From NCBI GenBank assembly GCA_039621445.1, contig CP154956.1, positions 32,523,437 to 32,587,436 on the forward strand: a DNA stretch of 64,000 nt, written 5' to 3'. The position numbers and the translations under genes were made by a program. Below are positions 11,290 to 22,859 of this stretch, one piece after another (position 1 is the stretch's first letter; the number at the start of each line of letters is the position of its first letter). This stretch comes from Euglena gracilis (Eukaryota; Euglenida; Euglenophyceae; Euglenales). The notes beneath the pieces are model-generated. The model searched no databases. It saw only the letters and a list, made by a program, of their open reading frames with translations, and had not been told where the DNA came from.

Positions 11290-12376
11290 ATGGCCACTTT
11301 TGGCCATTTTGACCAATTGGCCATTTTTGCCATTTTTTTCCCGACTGCATTTGGCACTTTTGGTCCATTTTGACCATTTTGCTGTTTTGCAGGTCCCCCA
11401 GACCAAAGCGACGCCCTGGTTGATAAAATAATGTGGATTTTGGCTTTTGGATTGCTGGCAAGGATTTCTCAAAAAACAAAAAAGAGTCAACTTTGCGCAT
11501 CTTGCCAAAAGAGCCCAAATAGTGTCCCAAATGGGAACAGATGTCCAAATTGGCCAAACATGAGAAATGGATCAAAAAGTGCAGTGGTGACTGGCTCTAA
11601 TACATTCCGATACACACGACACACACAAGACACACAATTTTTTATGCCGATGCACACCGATCCACAAAAGAAACAATACAAAAACCAAAGACCACAAAAA
11701 ATAGACACCAGGGCGTTGCTCAAAGGCTGAAGAATTTGGGCTGGCTTGAGGAAAGCTGCTGGCCGTTGCATAATTCTTTCCAGAACTGGTATTAGTTTTG
11801 CAATTTGCAGTTCAGATTTTTGGCACCCAGTTCGAATACGGGTTGGGCCAGGTTCCAGCTGGGGGACCCTGTGGGGGCGGGTCAGCAATTCCGCAAAAAT
11901 TGTTCCTTTGACCCAAATTTGACCTGGTCAGCCCCCTTTGTGGCCCATTTTCGGCATTTTCTCCCCGAATGCATCTCCGAAAGCAGAATCTGTAACCGTT
12001 TGGCCGACCTTCAGTTGGCTGGACAGGAATTAAAAACCCGGGAGGGGAATCAAGGGATGGAAAAAGGCTGCTGGCTGGTTGGAACCCCCCCCCCCCGAGG
12101 GGATTGAGTGTTTGAGGGCTTCAATTTGGCCTTCTGTTGCCACCGCCTCTTGTCTGCATCCACGGTGCTTTATTGCACAAGACCACACGCATGCACGCCC
12201 ACACACACACGCATCATTTGGGGGGGGGGTGCTAGAGAAGGCGTTGGAGAGGATGCAATCTCAAAATGCCAAATTGTGCGGGGGTCCCCAAATGTTGGCT
12301 GATCCCTTCGGAACAATTTCAGCAATTTCAGCAAATGGTGATGGATACAACAGGGGCCAGGGGCCTCTGTGATGAG
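11290..12376. other. no firm gene; TTTTGGCCA-rich and CAGCTGG-type repeats
   Basis: 11285-11400 is built from TTTTGGCCATTTTGACC-like words that recur at 51-52 and 55-57 kb. 11590-11640 holds CACACGACACAC runs. 11850-12090 has CAGCTGG-family repeat ends. No exon recognised. Confidence 0.4.
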
Positions 12377-12520
12377 CCATCAAGTGGTACCAGAAGGCTG
12401 CACAGGCAGGCTGCTGCCAGGCTATGTGCTGCTTGGCGCAGCTGTTCATGCAGCGGGTGCCTCAGGATGAGCGGTTTGCCTCTCTTGCCACAGAGCTGGT
12501 CAAGCAGGCGCTGGAGAGAG
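12377..12520 (+). CDS. internal exon with Sel1-like repeat
   Basis: Acceptor GATGAG|CC and donor GAGAG|GTGTGT bound 144 bp that enter and leave in phase 1; the frame is closed by TGATGA immediately upstream. The translation AIKWYQKAAQAGCCQAMCCL, followed by AQLFMQRVPQDERFASLATE, is a good Sel1-like repeat (A..WY.KAA..G...A...LA.LF). Next in phase after a possible 29-nt intron is GYHDKVAQWC (from 12550), which could continue the solenoid, but such a short intron is doubtful. A further fragment with VYEKAACKAEAMRC lies at about 12790-12835. Sel1 repeats are protein-binding scaffolds; the partner cannot be inferred. Confidence 0.62.
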
Positions 12521-12599
12521 GTGTGTCCAGGCATTTAATGACGCTATGACAGCTGGATACCATGATAAGGTCGCTCAGTGGTGCTGTCCAAGAACTTGG

Positions 12600-15095
12600 A
12601 CGGCCAGGAATGCACGTTTCATTTTTGGTGGCTTTTTACACACCTGCGCATTCTTTTTTGACCAACTGCGTTTCCATCATTTGACGGGGCGGAACATTGC
12701 AGCTGAAACCCGCGGACCAAAATGGGAACCACCACTTTTGGCCCCGTTTTTTTCCCCCTGGGCACTCCGACCTTTTCAGTTTAAAAATGGCAGTGGTGTC
12801 TATGAGAAGGCGGCATGCAAAGCGGAGGCCATGCGCTGCTGAAGGGATGCTGTGCCTGTATGTGTCACAGAGGCGTGCAGTGCACTGTGTGCAATCAAAC
12901 AGCAGGCAGCCTGAGTCAGGGCACCGAGCCCTCCCCTACACACCTGTTGTGCCTTGAAACCCACCCTCTCCAACCACTCTCTGGACACATACTGCAGGTG
13001 TGCACTAACCACACCATTGCCCCCTCGTGTCCCACTGGGCACAAAACCTCCCCTCCACTCTAACTGATACACCATGGTACCCATTCTCACAACCACCCGG
13101 GGCCACACCAAACCCCAGGAAATGGCCAGGACAAGGAAGGGGGTGAGTGCACAACTGCGCATTCACTGGGCGCCACAGAACAGGGGGGAGGGCGGGAGGG
13201 TCAAGGGCTTCACCTCGCCGGGGTTCATCCCCGTAAAACAGCGTTTCGTGTCGCATCGATTTCAGCAGACAGGTTTTTTCTTTGGTAGTGGAGGTTCTAA
13301 AGTGGCACTGCCTATGTTTGGGCCTGACGATTGGGATGGGGTGTTGGGTATGGAGGGGGGCTGGCTTGCACTCCTTTGCTGTTCACCACCAGTTCCTAAT
13401 GCTACCTCACAAACGATATAGAATGGCCCCTCTCCTAGATTGTATGAGAGACAAGAATGCGCATGTGCGCGCTCTTGAGGCCATTCCTTGGCTAGCTGGC
13501 TGTGATTCTGTCGGCGGAAGAGCAGGAGGGAAGGAGCGCTGAACATCCACGAGAGTGCCACGTGTGCATTCTGTAAGGGGGAGTGCTCATTCTCTGTGTC
13601 GTGGGGAGTTGTGTCTCGCACTTCCACCAGCATGACATTGTGGCAGGGCAAACCGTCCTTGCCAAAAAAATCTCTCCAGGCACCTGAGACTGTGAGTCTG
13701 GCACAGAAACATCATAAAAATTATTAGTGCCAAACCCATGAGTTTCCCCCATTCTGCTTTTTCTGCGCATTCCACTGTGTTGCACCGTGGGAAAACGGAT
13801 GTGAAACATGCTTTGCTGCCCGAGGAAATTCCTCGATGATGGGCACCCCAATTTCTAATTGTGGCCGGCAGTGTTTCATGGCACAAGGAAATCGTTTGTG
13901 AATGCGCACATGCGCAAAGAGCATCTTGGCATTTCTTTAAATTATTGCCACGCTGCCCAATTTTCGTGCTCCCAGTGGGCCTGCCACCAACCGCGCCACT
14001 TACCCCACCCTTGCCTGAGTTTGAAACCACACAGCTGGAGCGTATACCTCACTGCAAGGATCGAACAGTGTCCGAGGACGAGGCAGCCCTGGAGCGAAAC
14101 ACGGAAAAAGAGGACCACCACCTCTGGCCTTGATGGTAACAAACGTCACCCACCACACAGAACCCTTCAGAACAGATACTCAGAGTGGACCCTCCCGCAC
14201 TGAAACAATACCACCTCTCGCTGCTGTGAAGGCCAAAGAAAGCACATCTGCGCATACTTGCTCCACGCATCCCATCCTCAAAGGAAGTCAAACATGGCAC
14301 CGGGGGTGAATGCGCGCATTCCCTTGTGTTTCTCCTAAAAGCACCCTGGCGGGAGGTGCCATGCCAAACACCTGACCCTGACACTGGCGGCATCCACCTG
14401 TGCCATGTGATGCCCTGCAATCGCTAACATAAGGCCAGCAGTGCACCGGACTAACCAACAGTGCTCGAATCTTTGAGTCCATTTGGATTGTGAAAGAATT
14501 ACATGTTTACGGACCGTTTTTTTTTGGGAGTGGTGCCGAAAGTGCCGAGAGGCGTGTTTCGCTCTTGAGGTGCCAACCCAGTGCATGGCGTGTGTGGAAC
14601 CAGACAAGATCCCCTCTGCTGATCCTGTTGTGGGCACAGTGCTCCTGGCACCGTGCACCAAAGCCTGATGTAAGGTTGTTCAGGGGGCCAGTTGGCTGTG
14701 TGCTGTCATGCACATTCTGGGACCTAGGCAAAAAGTGGTCCATTGCAGCTGCAGGGTGGGGTGCGATGTGTAGTGTGCATCGTGACCTCCTCCACACGTT
14801 CACAAGTCGCACAGAGGCTGGACACTGGACAGCAGTGGGTGAATTGGAGTGCGCACGTGCGTGGCGCGTGGGCTAGCAGATCATGGATGTCTGAAAGCAG
14901 GTGTACCAAGCCAATCATGCTTGGCAGCAGCACAGCTGTTCAGGCCTCATCCTGAAATGCCACACCTGCAGGGGCACGGAAAACCCTGGTCTCGACGACA
15001 GGCGTCACGCATGCATTCATGTCCTTCAGTGACAGGGAACTGCCCCCTGTGCAAATCATCAGGCCAAATCATGTCAAACTTTTTCGGGTAGCCTC
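12600..15095. other. no firm gene; moderately GC-rich with CGCA palindromes
   Basis: Long frames on both strands here look like shadows, without codon bias or splice limits. Short palindromes built from TGCGCA recur (13456, 13906, 14308, 14850 and, just beyond, 15505), the same word that forms the dense array at 47 kb. A short frame 13074-13142 ending at GGGG|GTGAGT could be an initial exon but has no other support. Confidence 0.35.
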
Positions 15096-15393
15096 TATAT
15101 GACCTTTGGCTGCCTTCAATGTGACCAAATACCATGGCTGCTTTCAATTGTGGCCAAATACCAGTTTTATACCAAGTTTTTTGTTGTGTACCTTCTGCTT
15201 TTCGCAAAAATGTGCAATTTGTATCCAAAATGGAGCATTTCTGGTGAAAAAAAATGTTGTATGCACCCAAAAATTTTCTACTTTTCCTGAATGACACCAG
15301 CGTCTGGCTCCACGTCGGGGGGGGGGGGGCGCTTTATATTTTGGCAGCAAAACCAAACCCCCCCCAGGGGGGCTTTATATTTGGGGGGGGGGT
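15096..15393. mobile_element. oligo-C element, family 2 copy in reverse orientation
   Basis: The core 15180-15320 is the reverse complement of 7130-7300 with scattered substitutions, including the GCGTCTGGCTCCACGTCGGG block. The right end has CTTTATATTTG plus G run, then TTCAG instead of TTAC. The left end is not recognisable, so the copy is decayed. Confidence 0.65.
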
Positions 15394-15787
15394 TCAGCTG
15401 AACCAGAAAACAAGGAGCTGGTCGCTGTGGTCACGGTTAACTCAAACAGCTCAGATTTGGGGTGCTTTCACCAGTCTGGAAGAGGCATGGAACGATGCGG
15501 AATGTGCACATGCGCAGATGCGCACTTTCACTAAAATTGCCAAATTTTTGTGACTCAGAAAGTTCACGGCCATCTAGGAAGCAGTTGCTGTGCTGAAAAT
15601 CCGCGGGGCAGTTGTTGGGGACGTTCTCATTGTTGGGGAAAGAGGCGCAGGAATGAAGTCGAAGCATATGAAAAATATAATCTTGTGAATTGGCAGCTCA
15701 AACTCGACCTCCTGAAAGCCATTGCCTGGGTTTGAATCATTTTTGAGAGATCAGGATCTTTTCCTGTGTGAAGAGTTGCCTTTCCAG

Positions 15788-15848
15788 TGTCGCCAAATTT
15801 TGAGTTCGACAGCACCTTCGGTGGCGTCAAAGGAGTTCTCCTTGCAAA
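15788..15848 (+). CDS. possible internal exon
   Basis: TTTCCAG precedes an open frame reading SPNFEFDSTFGGVKGVLLAK, ending near AAA|GTGTCC. Composition is protein-like and the codons favour C/G at third positions. It could be an upstream exon of the plus-strand gene at 16.5-20.9 kb. Another overlapping frame (FLRDQDLFLCEELPFQCRQI) is also open, so this call is tentative. Confidence 0.28.
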
Positions 15849-16574
15849 GTGTCCAACCCCCCCCCCACCAGGCTTCTCCTGTGACCCGCCTATTCTCGTC
15901 TTCCTGTGGCACCGATTTTAGTTCCTAATTTTTCTTCGGTGCCAAAGGGGGGAAAAAGGTTGTACGCTTTTTATTTCTGTTTTTCCCTCTCACAGGCTCT
16001 GCTGATGCGCACAAAGCCATGAAAGCGTGTTTTTCACTGGAGTATTGAGAGGTGGTTTTTGTGAGCCTTTCCATTCCATGCAATACTCAACAATTTTTTT
16101 ATGATGATAAAAACCATATTATAAACATGATAAAATATTCCATACACCACCCAGTACACACCCCACCTACCTTTTTAGTTCTTATTGACAAAAATCAGGT
16201 TTGTTGTTGCTGTAGAGTATCGCTTGGGAAGGGCTGTGCGGGAAGCTCCGAAACCCCATCAGTGGCCCCGACCCGTCCCCACCAGGCCTTCCCATCCAGC
16301 CCTGTGTTTGGGTGTTCAAAGCCAGCCAGTGGCACTCATCACAACGCTGCCATGCATCTGACGTACAGTCTGTGGTACCTCACCGGGGTCAGTGGCTGGC
16401 CTCGTGATCTGAAGAGGTTTTCGTCATCTTTTCACCAGCATGCTATTAATCCAGTGTGGTGCGATGTGAAACTCTTATATCGGGGTTCCTGGGCTTTTGG
16501 AGGTGCCAAAGTTCACCATAGCCTCAGTGGCAATGGCGCCATGTTTCATCTCCCCCAGCCCTTGGACATTCCAG

Positions 16575-16662
16575 GGCAGAAGAGCGAATGAGAGCGGCCC
16601 GCCTCATCTACCCAGAAATGCCTGATCTCCCTTACTCTTTGCTGGAGGAGGAGAAGCGGAAG
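16575..16662 (+). CDS. exon, unidentified membrane protein gene (exon a)
   Basis: The acceptor is TTCCAG|G and the donor AAG|GTATGT, a strong consensus. The 88-bp exon enters in phase 2 and leaves in phase 0. Its translation contains EERMRAARLIYPEMPDLPYS followed by LLEEEKRK, a charged helical segment. It joins in phase to the exon at 19697. I do not recognise the family; the downstream exons suggest a small protein with one membrane segment. Confidence 0.6.
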
Positions 16663-19600
16663 GTATGTACCTGTTGTTGTCAAGTGTTTGCATGTTTGAA
16701 TCATTTGATTTCAGCCTTTTGGTTTGTGTTGAGAGCTTGATTTCTGTGCTACCTTTGGTTTCTTTCATCGATTGCCTTTGAGGTTTCTGAAAATGGGCAA
16801 AGTCCAAGGTTTGAACCTTGGGTTCACAGTGCAACCAGGAGGAAAAAAACAACGAAAATGTACAAAAGCTTTTACATTGGACTGGAAGCTTTTCCTGAGA
16901 CTACAAGCACATGCTGAAATTCAAATGGCAGCATCTAACTACTAGGACCCCACAGGGGTCCCCTTTCAAACGCGAGCTGATGGCAATTAATATTTTTCTC
17001 TTGTTTTTAGGAGAAGGGTTAGGGTTACGGTTGTCGTTCCCAAAGGGATTTGGGCAAGGGCTCAGGCCAAATTTAGGAGGTCAGCCAAAATTTAGGCCTA
17101 AATGTAGGCCAAAATATTGCCCAATTTCAGCCTGAGTTTTGGTCAAACGGCCGAATCCCTGTCCCTTATTCTATGCCACCCTAACCAACCCTATCCCTTC
17201 AGATAACCCAAACCCCAACCTTTATTCTGAGAGACCTTGAGATAAATGAAACGTTTTGCATCATATTACTAATTGGAAAATGGCTGCAAAAGGAACACTG
17301 CAGGAAAATGAGAAATAATTGCATAACCTAGGGGGAAAGTCAAAACGATGGTCCGCAGCCCTACAAAACTTTTTGGGAGGGCTCCGGAGCAAAGAGCAAC
17401 CCCGCAGCAACTGTCCCCCCTCGGGGGTGGGGGGCAGTCAGGTTTTGATACAAAGGCAGGTGGGGAGGTCGGATCCCCCTCCAGTCCAGGAGAGGGGGGC
17501 ACCTAAACCCCGTATACCCTCCTTACAGTGAACCCTGGGCCAGTAGTTATGCGGGGGGGGGGGGTCGGATCCCCCTGCGTTTAAGCAGTGGGCCCCGACC
17601 CCAAATTTGCCTGTGCTTTTTACCATTTCAGAGGGAAGTGTCCAAGGCAACAGGGTGAGGTCAGTAATCCGGGAGAAAAGGAGTAATTTGACATTTTTGA
17701 GAAAACCCGCCCAATGAAGTGGGTGCTGGGTCAATTGAAACACTTTTGTTTCCACCCTCTCAAGTTATTCGAGCTTTACAGGGCGGGGGCCCGTCAGGTT
17801 GTTTGGGGAGGGGGTTTAGTCAAAATTAGGTCAGGTTGTGATGTTTTCTCGGGTGTGGACAGGATTTAAACCCCCCCCCACTTATAAACCCCCCGGGATT
17901 TAATGGATCTGGTTTGGTTGGTTGGCCGAAGGGGGGGGTTTATAAGTGGGGGGGGGTTATAGGATCCGGAATTGTTGGTGGAAATCCGACCCCCCCCAAA
18001 TGACCCCGAAACCCCCCAAATTGGCTTGTTCTTAACCTGTCTGCTCTGGTTGTGTTATCTTTTGACAACTGTTCTTCTCTCCCCAGTGGGAACTTTTTTT
18101 TTAAAGTGAGCTTTTTCCATTGAAGCGCGATGGTGCCATTTGGTATAAAATTGAAAATTGTGGTCATGGTGCGCTTTTGCCAACTGGTGCCCACCCATTT
18201 GAACGATCCCCTCTGCTGATGCCCCCTGGTAAATTTCCACCTTGAGAAGTATATGGTACCATTGCCAACTAAACCTGCAGGCAAAAATTCTGAAGTTGAG
18301 CGCTTAGGCTTGCACAAAACTAAAATATGAGCAGATGGACTGCATGTGAGGACAAGAGGAGATCCTGGGGGAGTCCGCACAAAGATTTGTGACGACGATT
18401 GTCTGGCAAAAACCCTGTCTTTTATCGAATAGGGTGTGACGATCCCCCACTGACAACTCCCCCCCCCCCCCCACCGGATGACGGCCCCCCATCTATAATG
18501 AACCCCCTCTGGATTTCCCACCAACTTGTTATGTTTATGGATTGTCAATTATCATTCTTGGAGTTTCACAAGCAACGTTACGAATACGTCGAAGAGCAAC
18601 AAATCCGAAAATTTATAGAATTCACATTGGCCCATTTAGGGCTCGTCAATTGATGGCTTCGGCTCGTGTGCAGCAGCTCACCTCAGGCCAAAAAATAGGC
18701 TCTTCCATAACCCCAGAAAGCTCCATTGTGTTGAATTTGCTGAGTTTGCCAGCTTGAGTTTTTGTCTGTTGATTTGATGAACATTTCTAGTTCATTTGGT
18801 ATAATAAACACAAAGGTCATGTGTGCGATCTTTGCAATTTCCCACATCCTGGTCTGGTCGAATTTCACATGGTTGTGATCAGGAACAATGGCAAAGACAA
18901 ACACCCACGCATGCACACAACACATGCTGCAGTTTGAAAATGTTTCACACTCAAATTTCGGACAATGCCCGTATTATGGGAGTACCACTGTGATGCAACT
19001 GTGAATGATTGATGTGATAAAACACTGGCTGTTGCATTTGCATATCATTTATTGTTATTGATTTTTTTTAATTTAGTTGTATTTATGGACATTATTATTA
19101 TTATCAAGCAAGCAATGCCCCCAAGGAAAACGTACCCCGAGAAAAACGCACAAAAAAACTGAACTGGCTGTTCCGGACCGGAGTGTTCGCTTTTTTTTGT
19201 CGGCTTTGTGACCGTGCGCGGAATGGGCTCCCGTATGGGCCGAGTGGGGGAAAACAGTCTCCCAGCGCTCCAGTGAAAATTGGCACACGTGCCCAAAATT
19301 TTCTCTTTTGTAGGTTTCCCTGAATTCAGCCAGAATCTGGGTTCTGGCAGCCAAAAGAATTCAAAAAAAAACTGGGAGGGAACGGCATGGGCAACCACGG
19401 GCGGGTCTCTGAAAAGGTGGGGGGATTCTTGGATAAAAAAATGGTGGCAGGGGTGAGGAGCACCTTCCTTCTCCGCACTCAATATCTTCGTCGAACCCTT
19501 TTCCGCTGGAACTCTTTTGCCAATGGTCTTTCCCTTGAATTTAATTCACTCATTTGGTACTTTTTCGGAATCTAATCTATTTTTATTGCGTATTACTTTT

Positions 19601-19696
19601 TCAATTTAACAAGAAGATTTTTTGGATGTTAATATTATCACTCTGGCCCAATTTGACAGTCCCAGCGTTTATGGATCTTTGTCTTTTTCTTCACAG
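16663..19696. other. putative intron with repeat fragments
   Basis: Contains a decayed oligo-C element (about 17869-18020, listed separately), G-tract repeats near 17410-17580 and 18450-18500, and a frame near 18540-18760 with protein-like stretches in two frames (e.g. ATNPKIYRIHIGPFRARQLM) but no consistent splice sites. 19060-19480 is open on minus but looks like noise. Confidence 0.35.
17869..18020. mobile_element. oligo-C element, family 3, truncated copy
   Basis: Starts at TTTA|AA plus a C run and CTTATAAACCCCCC. It shares GGTTTGGTTGGTTGGCCGA and AATCCGACCCCCC with the complete element at 51031-51434. The remainder of the element is missing or diverged. Confidence 0.6.
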
Positions 19697-19871
19697 GAGC
19701 GGGGTTTGTCCAGTCCCATTCCAGACCAGCCTGCCACGGGAGGGCCAAAAGGGGATGCCTCAGAGGCAGTGCAGCCGCAGCCACGGCAGGTCGCCGGGTT
19801 GCAAAGCAGCGCAGGTGCACCTGAATGGTTGCCATCGGATAGGAAAATGAATGTGGTGGCAGACATGGTGT
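19697..19871 (+). CDS. exon, unidentified membrane protein gene (exon b)
   Basis: Acceptor TTCTTCACAG|G. The frame continues in phase 0 from the 16575-16662 exon and runs 58 codons plus one base to a GT at 19872, which makes the junction with the next exon in frame (a Cys codon is rebuilt). The content is a Pro/Gly/Gln-rich linker followed by APEWLPSDRKMNVVADMVC. Two other GT dinucleotides (19868, 19870) could act as donors but would break the frame into exon c. Confidence 0.55.
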
Positions 19872-19932
19872 GTGGCACTTGGAGATTCGACAACACCTTT
19901 TGTCCTGATGTTGCATCTTTTTTTTGCCGCAG

Positions 19933-20061
19933 GTGGGTCCCGGTTCGGCATTCATTTCTGGGAAAAGGCGAGCACCCTTGCCCTTGGAGCTGCGTTGGTG
20001 TTCCTTGTCCGCCATCTGGGCCAGAAGCAGTGCCCAAACCTGTTCCTGAAGTCTCGGCAGG
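19933..20061 (+). CDS. exon, unidentified membrane protein gene (exon c)
   Basis: Acceptor TTTTGCCGCAG|G. In the in-phase frame it reads GSRFGIHFWEKASTLALGAA and then LVFLVRHLGQKQCPNLFLKS. Residues of the STLALGAALVFLV type form one likely membrane helix. The donor is unclear (CAG|GACC or an earlier GT). The intron before it would be only 61 nt, far shorter than most in the window. The continuous frame read without splicing gives a Pro/Ser/Cys-rich peptide that looks less natural. Confidence 0.5.
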
Positions 20062-20458
20062 ACCATTTTTTTTGAGGGATGGCTACTCTTCCACTCCACC
20101 CGTTAGTGGCGGCAGCCACTTGCCTGACGCCCCCTGGTGTCCAGCCCCCCCAGGGGTAGGTCGTCAGACCCTCCACGTGCTCTAATTATAAAGTTGTCGG
20201 GAAAATAACAGCAGATTGGATGAGGCGGGAGAGTGTGGATGAGGCTTCTCCGGAGCTCTTGCAAAGCGATGTTGTTTTGGGGGAAGCGTCTTTAGACTGG
20301 AGATGGGATATTGCAGCACCCAAGATGATCTTCTGTAGGCATTTCAATTTCAAAGCCTGTTAATAATCATCTAGACTTTTTCAGACGAACAATATCGAAA
20401 GACCCGTCTCTGGCGATAATGAAAGATTTGTCTTTGGTACCTTTGTATGAACTTTCTC

Positions 20459-20464
<6 letters not shown>

Positions 20465-20491
<27 letters not shown>
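20465..20491. repeat. (TG)n microsatellite
   Basis: About 27 bp of TG dinucleotide. Confidence 0.95.
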
Positions 20492-20497
<6 letters not shown>

Positions 20498-20798
20498 GCT
20501 ATCATGGCCTTTTACTTTTTAACTGACTGGTGCAGCGTTGCAGGAGAAGTTTGACAGTGCATATGACACTCCTTGCCAACCAATTCATTTTCGCTTTGTT
20601 CCATTCTTTTTTCCCAACCTCTTGTCCATGCATACCCCAAGGAATTTTTTTTCAACGATATGGAATCCCCAGGTGAATCAACAAAGAACAACATAGTACA
20701 GACGACCTGTCTTTTTTCAGGGGAGAACCGCTTAATACATTAATTACTAGGGTTTAATACACCTATAATGTTGCTCCACTCTCAATGTTCTCTTTCAG

Positions 20799-20856
20799 GA
20801 TGGACGCCCTTAGGAGAAGAAAAATATTATACCTGAGATTTGAGGAGGCTGTCACG
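20799..20856 (+). CDS. possible exon (MDALRRRKILYL...)
   Basis: A polypyrimidine tract and TTTCAG|G precede 19 codons (MDALRRRKILYLRFEEAVT) ending at ACG|GTGCGT. Both splice signals are good, but the reading phase relative to the upstream exons is unproven. It may be the next exon of the 16.5-20.1 kb gene or the first exon of another. Confidence 0.4.
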
Positions 20857-21097
20857 GTGCGTCCAACCTCAAGCCCTGGGGGCGACCAGGGAATAAAGTG
20901 AGCGTTGGTTCTGTTCGAGGAGGAGGACGGATGAGATCCCGGGGTCCAGCCCCCCCAGGAACCAAAAAAAAATCTCTTTTTAGTCTTTGGTTTGGCTTAT
21001 TTTTTCGAAAAACAAGTCGCCAGCCACCAAAATGCGGGGGGGGGGAAGAGACCCCTTGGCTGGTTTTGAATGAAGCTGGACCACTCGGGCGCCGCAT

Positions 21098-21200
21098 GTC
21101 GAGATGGTGAGGTCCTGCTTTCCTTGCCAGCTGTTCTGTTCTGGTGTGTTTGTGCGTGTGCGGGGGGTGCTTCCTACTGCTTTTTGTTGCCGGAGTTGGC
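21098..21200 (+). repeat. left inverted terminal repeat of DIRS-like element
   Basis: The segment running from GAGATGGTGAGGTC through CTGTTCTGTTCTGGTGTG to TTGCCGGAGTTGGC recurs inverted at 23111-23212 with about 85-90 percent identity by eye. It also recurs as fragments near 23310-23410, 34130-34310, 34765-34925 and 36525-36790. Terminal inverted repeats are typical of DIRS retroelements. Confidence 0.7.
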
Positions 21201-21714
21201 TGATTCCTAATTCTGCCCTTCGAGCTCAAGGGGGAAAAAAAAGAATTTTTTCTTCTACGAGTTCAAGTGGAATTGTTTTACGAGAAGTGCTAAATTCACG
21301 ACGACGGACCAGACTTTTTTTTTTGGACCTTCAACTTCCTGGAGGAAGAATTCAACTCTTCGAGTTCAACTGGAATTATTCCCAGAAGCATTGCAAATAT
21401 TAAGGAAAGATCAACAACTGGACTTCCATGAGAAATGAATCTCAAAGGAAATCAGACTGCCAAGGAGAACTTAAAAGGACTTCCAAGAAGGCAGCTGAAA
21501 TTGGGGAAGGTGGAGACACAGCAGCGGGCTGCAGAAGCTGGAGGGGCGGCAGCAACACGTCAGTCCGTGGCCATCGCAACCGCCCCACCCCTCACCACAT
21601 CAGAGATTTCAAACATGAGGATGGCCATGGACCATGGATAACTGTGGTCAGGAAGTCCAGAACTGGGAGGGACATTTGCCGTGAGCCCCCAGCAAAAAGA
21701 CAGCAGCCCAACAT
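21201..21714 (+). pseudogene. DIRS-like element 5' region and ORF1/gag start, truncated
   Basis: Repeated GAGTTCAA and GAATTC blocks form the leader. A short ORF from ATG at 21435 (MNLKGNQTAKENLKGLPRRQ) and the overlapping frame ending in GPWITVVRKSRTG look like the start of a basic gag-type ORF1. The rest of gag and the N-terminal half of the reverse transcriptase are missing; the frame jumps straight into the RT thumb. Confidence 0.45.
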
Positions 21715-22803
21715 TTGGCAGAAGTGAAAAAAGATCTCCTACTGGCAGGTTTCAGATTAAACCTCCCCAAACCCTGTTTGGAACCCACACAGAAAATAAA
21801 GCACTTGGGCCAATGGATCAATTTGAAAAAATGCCAGCTGGAAATTCCTCAGGAAAAACTGAAATCCTTAAGACAGGAGCTAGGCAAAGTGGTCATAGCA
21901 CAAAAAATGAGCTGCAGAAAACTCAGTTCAATTGTGGGACAAGCCAGAAGCTATTTAGTTTCAATGCCGTTTCTCAGAATTCTGACAGATCAACTTTGCA
22001 AAATGGTGGATCTGCACACAAAGTGGGGTTGGGACCACACCCTAACCATTCCCCAGGGGGTCAAGGATCAAATTATGAAATTAAAAGCATTTTTACAGCC
22101 AGGTGTTGGCAGGGCATTTCAATCCCAGGCCTCTCAAAAACTCTTTTCGGACAACAGCACCTGGCAATGGGGGGGGGGGGGGGCTGGACAAAGATTCAGG
22201 CCAAAAGGTGCAAGATTTTTTGAGGGACTTGCATGTCCTTCATATCAATCAAAAAGAGTTGCAGGCTGCAGTGGAAGCTGTAAAGTACTAGCCAAACCAA
22301 AGCAAACAATTGTGCTTCATGTGGACAGCCAGGTGGCTGGGAGACTCATCATTTGTTGGAGGCTTTTGGCCCTCCACCGGGTGGTTGATCTAGCCAGGAC
22401 ACAGCGAAAATTCAGTTTCGTGGGAGGAAAAATTTTCATTTTATTGCAAAGAAAAGGGTGGAAATTCCCGAGATGGGAGAAAATTTTGAATTTGCCACAC
22501 ACACCCCTCATAAGTCCCTGGCATTTATTGAAAGAGTATGTGGAAAGGACAGCCCACATGGTTGGGCACAAAAATAATTTGTTATGGTCTTTGGATGGTA
22601 AAAGACTTTTGACTCCAGAAAGAGTGAATTCCCTTACCAAAGAAATTCTGCAAGAGGGGGGGGTGGGCACGACCCACTGGAAGCCCAACACCACCAGAGG
22701 GGATGGGGCTTTTTGGTGCAAAAATGCTGGTTTGCAAGTGGAAGAAGTCCAGCAATTGGGTCAGTGGAAAAATTTTGGGGCATTCCAAGCTCATTATTTG
22801 TGA
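21715..22803 (+). CDS. DIRS-like RT C-terminus, RNase H and tyrosine recombinase C-terminus (fused by deletion)
   Basis: The 362-codon open frame carries, in order, RT palm/thumb motifs of DIRS elements (HLGQWINLKKCQLEIPQEKL; KLSSIVGQARSYL), an RNase H start (FSDNSTWQWGG) and second acidic motif (VLHVDSQVAGRLI), then, after a missing stretch, the C-terminal catalytic part of a tyrosine recombinase. There, THWKPNTTRGDG plus GQWKN and a final Y in AHYL correspond to the H-x-x-R, W and nucleophile-Tyr boxes. DIRS elements use RT to copy RNA and a YR rather than a DDE integrase to insert. The RT catalytic core and YR N-terminal half are absent, so the element is not autonomous. The absence of stops suggests recent deletion or assembly from young copies. 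Confidence 0.75.
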   Translation: MAEVKKDLLLAGFRLNLPKPCLEPTQKIKHLGQWINLKKCQLEIPQEKLKSLRQELGKVVIAQKMSCRKLSSIVGQARSYLVSMPFLRILTDQLCKMVDLHTKWGWDHTLTIPQGVKDQIMKLKAFLQPGVGRAFQSQASQKLFSDNSTWQWGGGGAGQRFRPKGARFFEGLACPSYQSKRVAGCSGSCKVLAKPKQTIVLHVDSQVAGRLIICWRLLALHRVVDLARTQRKFSFVGGKIFILLQRKGWKFPRWEKILNLPHTPLISPWHLLKEYVERTAHMVGHKNNLLWSLDGKRLLTPERVNSLTKEILQEGGVGTTHWKPNTTRGDGAFWCKNAGLQVEEVQQLGQWKNFGAFQAHYL

Positions 22804-22859
22804 CTCGGGGTCGTTTCAAAAATTCAAAACATTATGGCCCAAACGGGGGTGCACAGTAC

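Noticed and set aside
13587-14030. 147-aa minus frame
   Set aside because: No codon bias, splice sites or motif; overlapping plus frames equally open.
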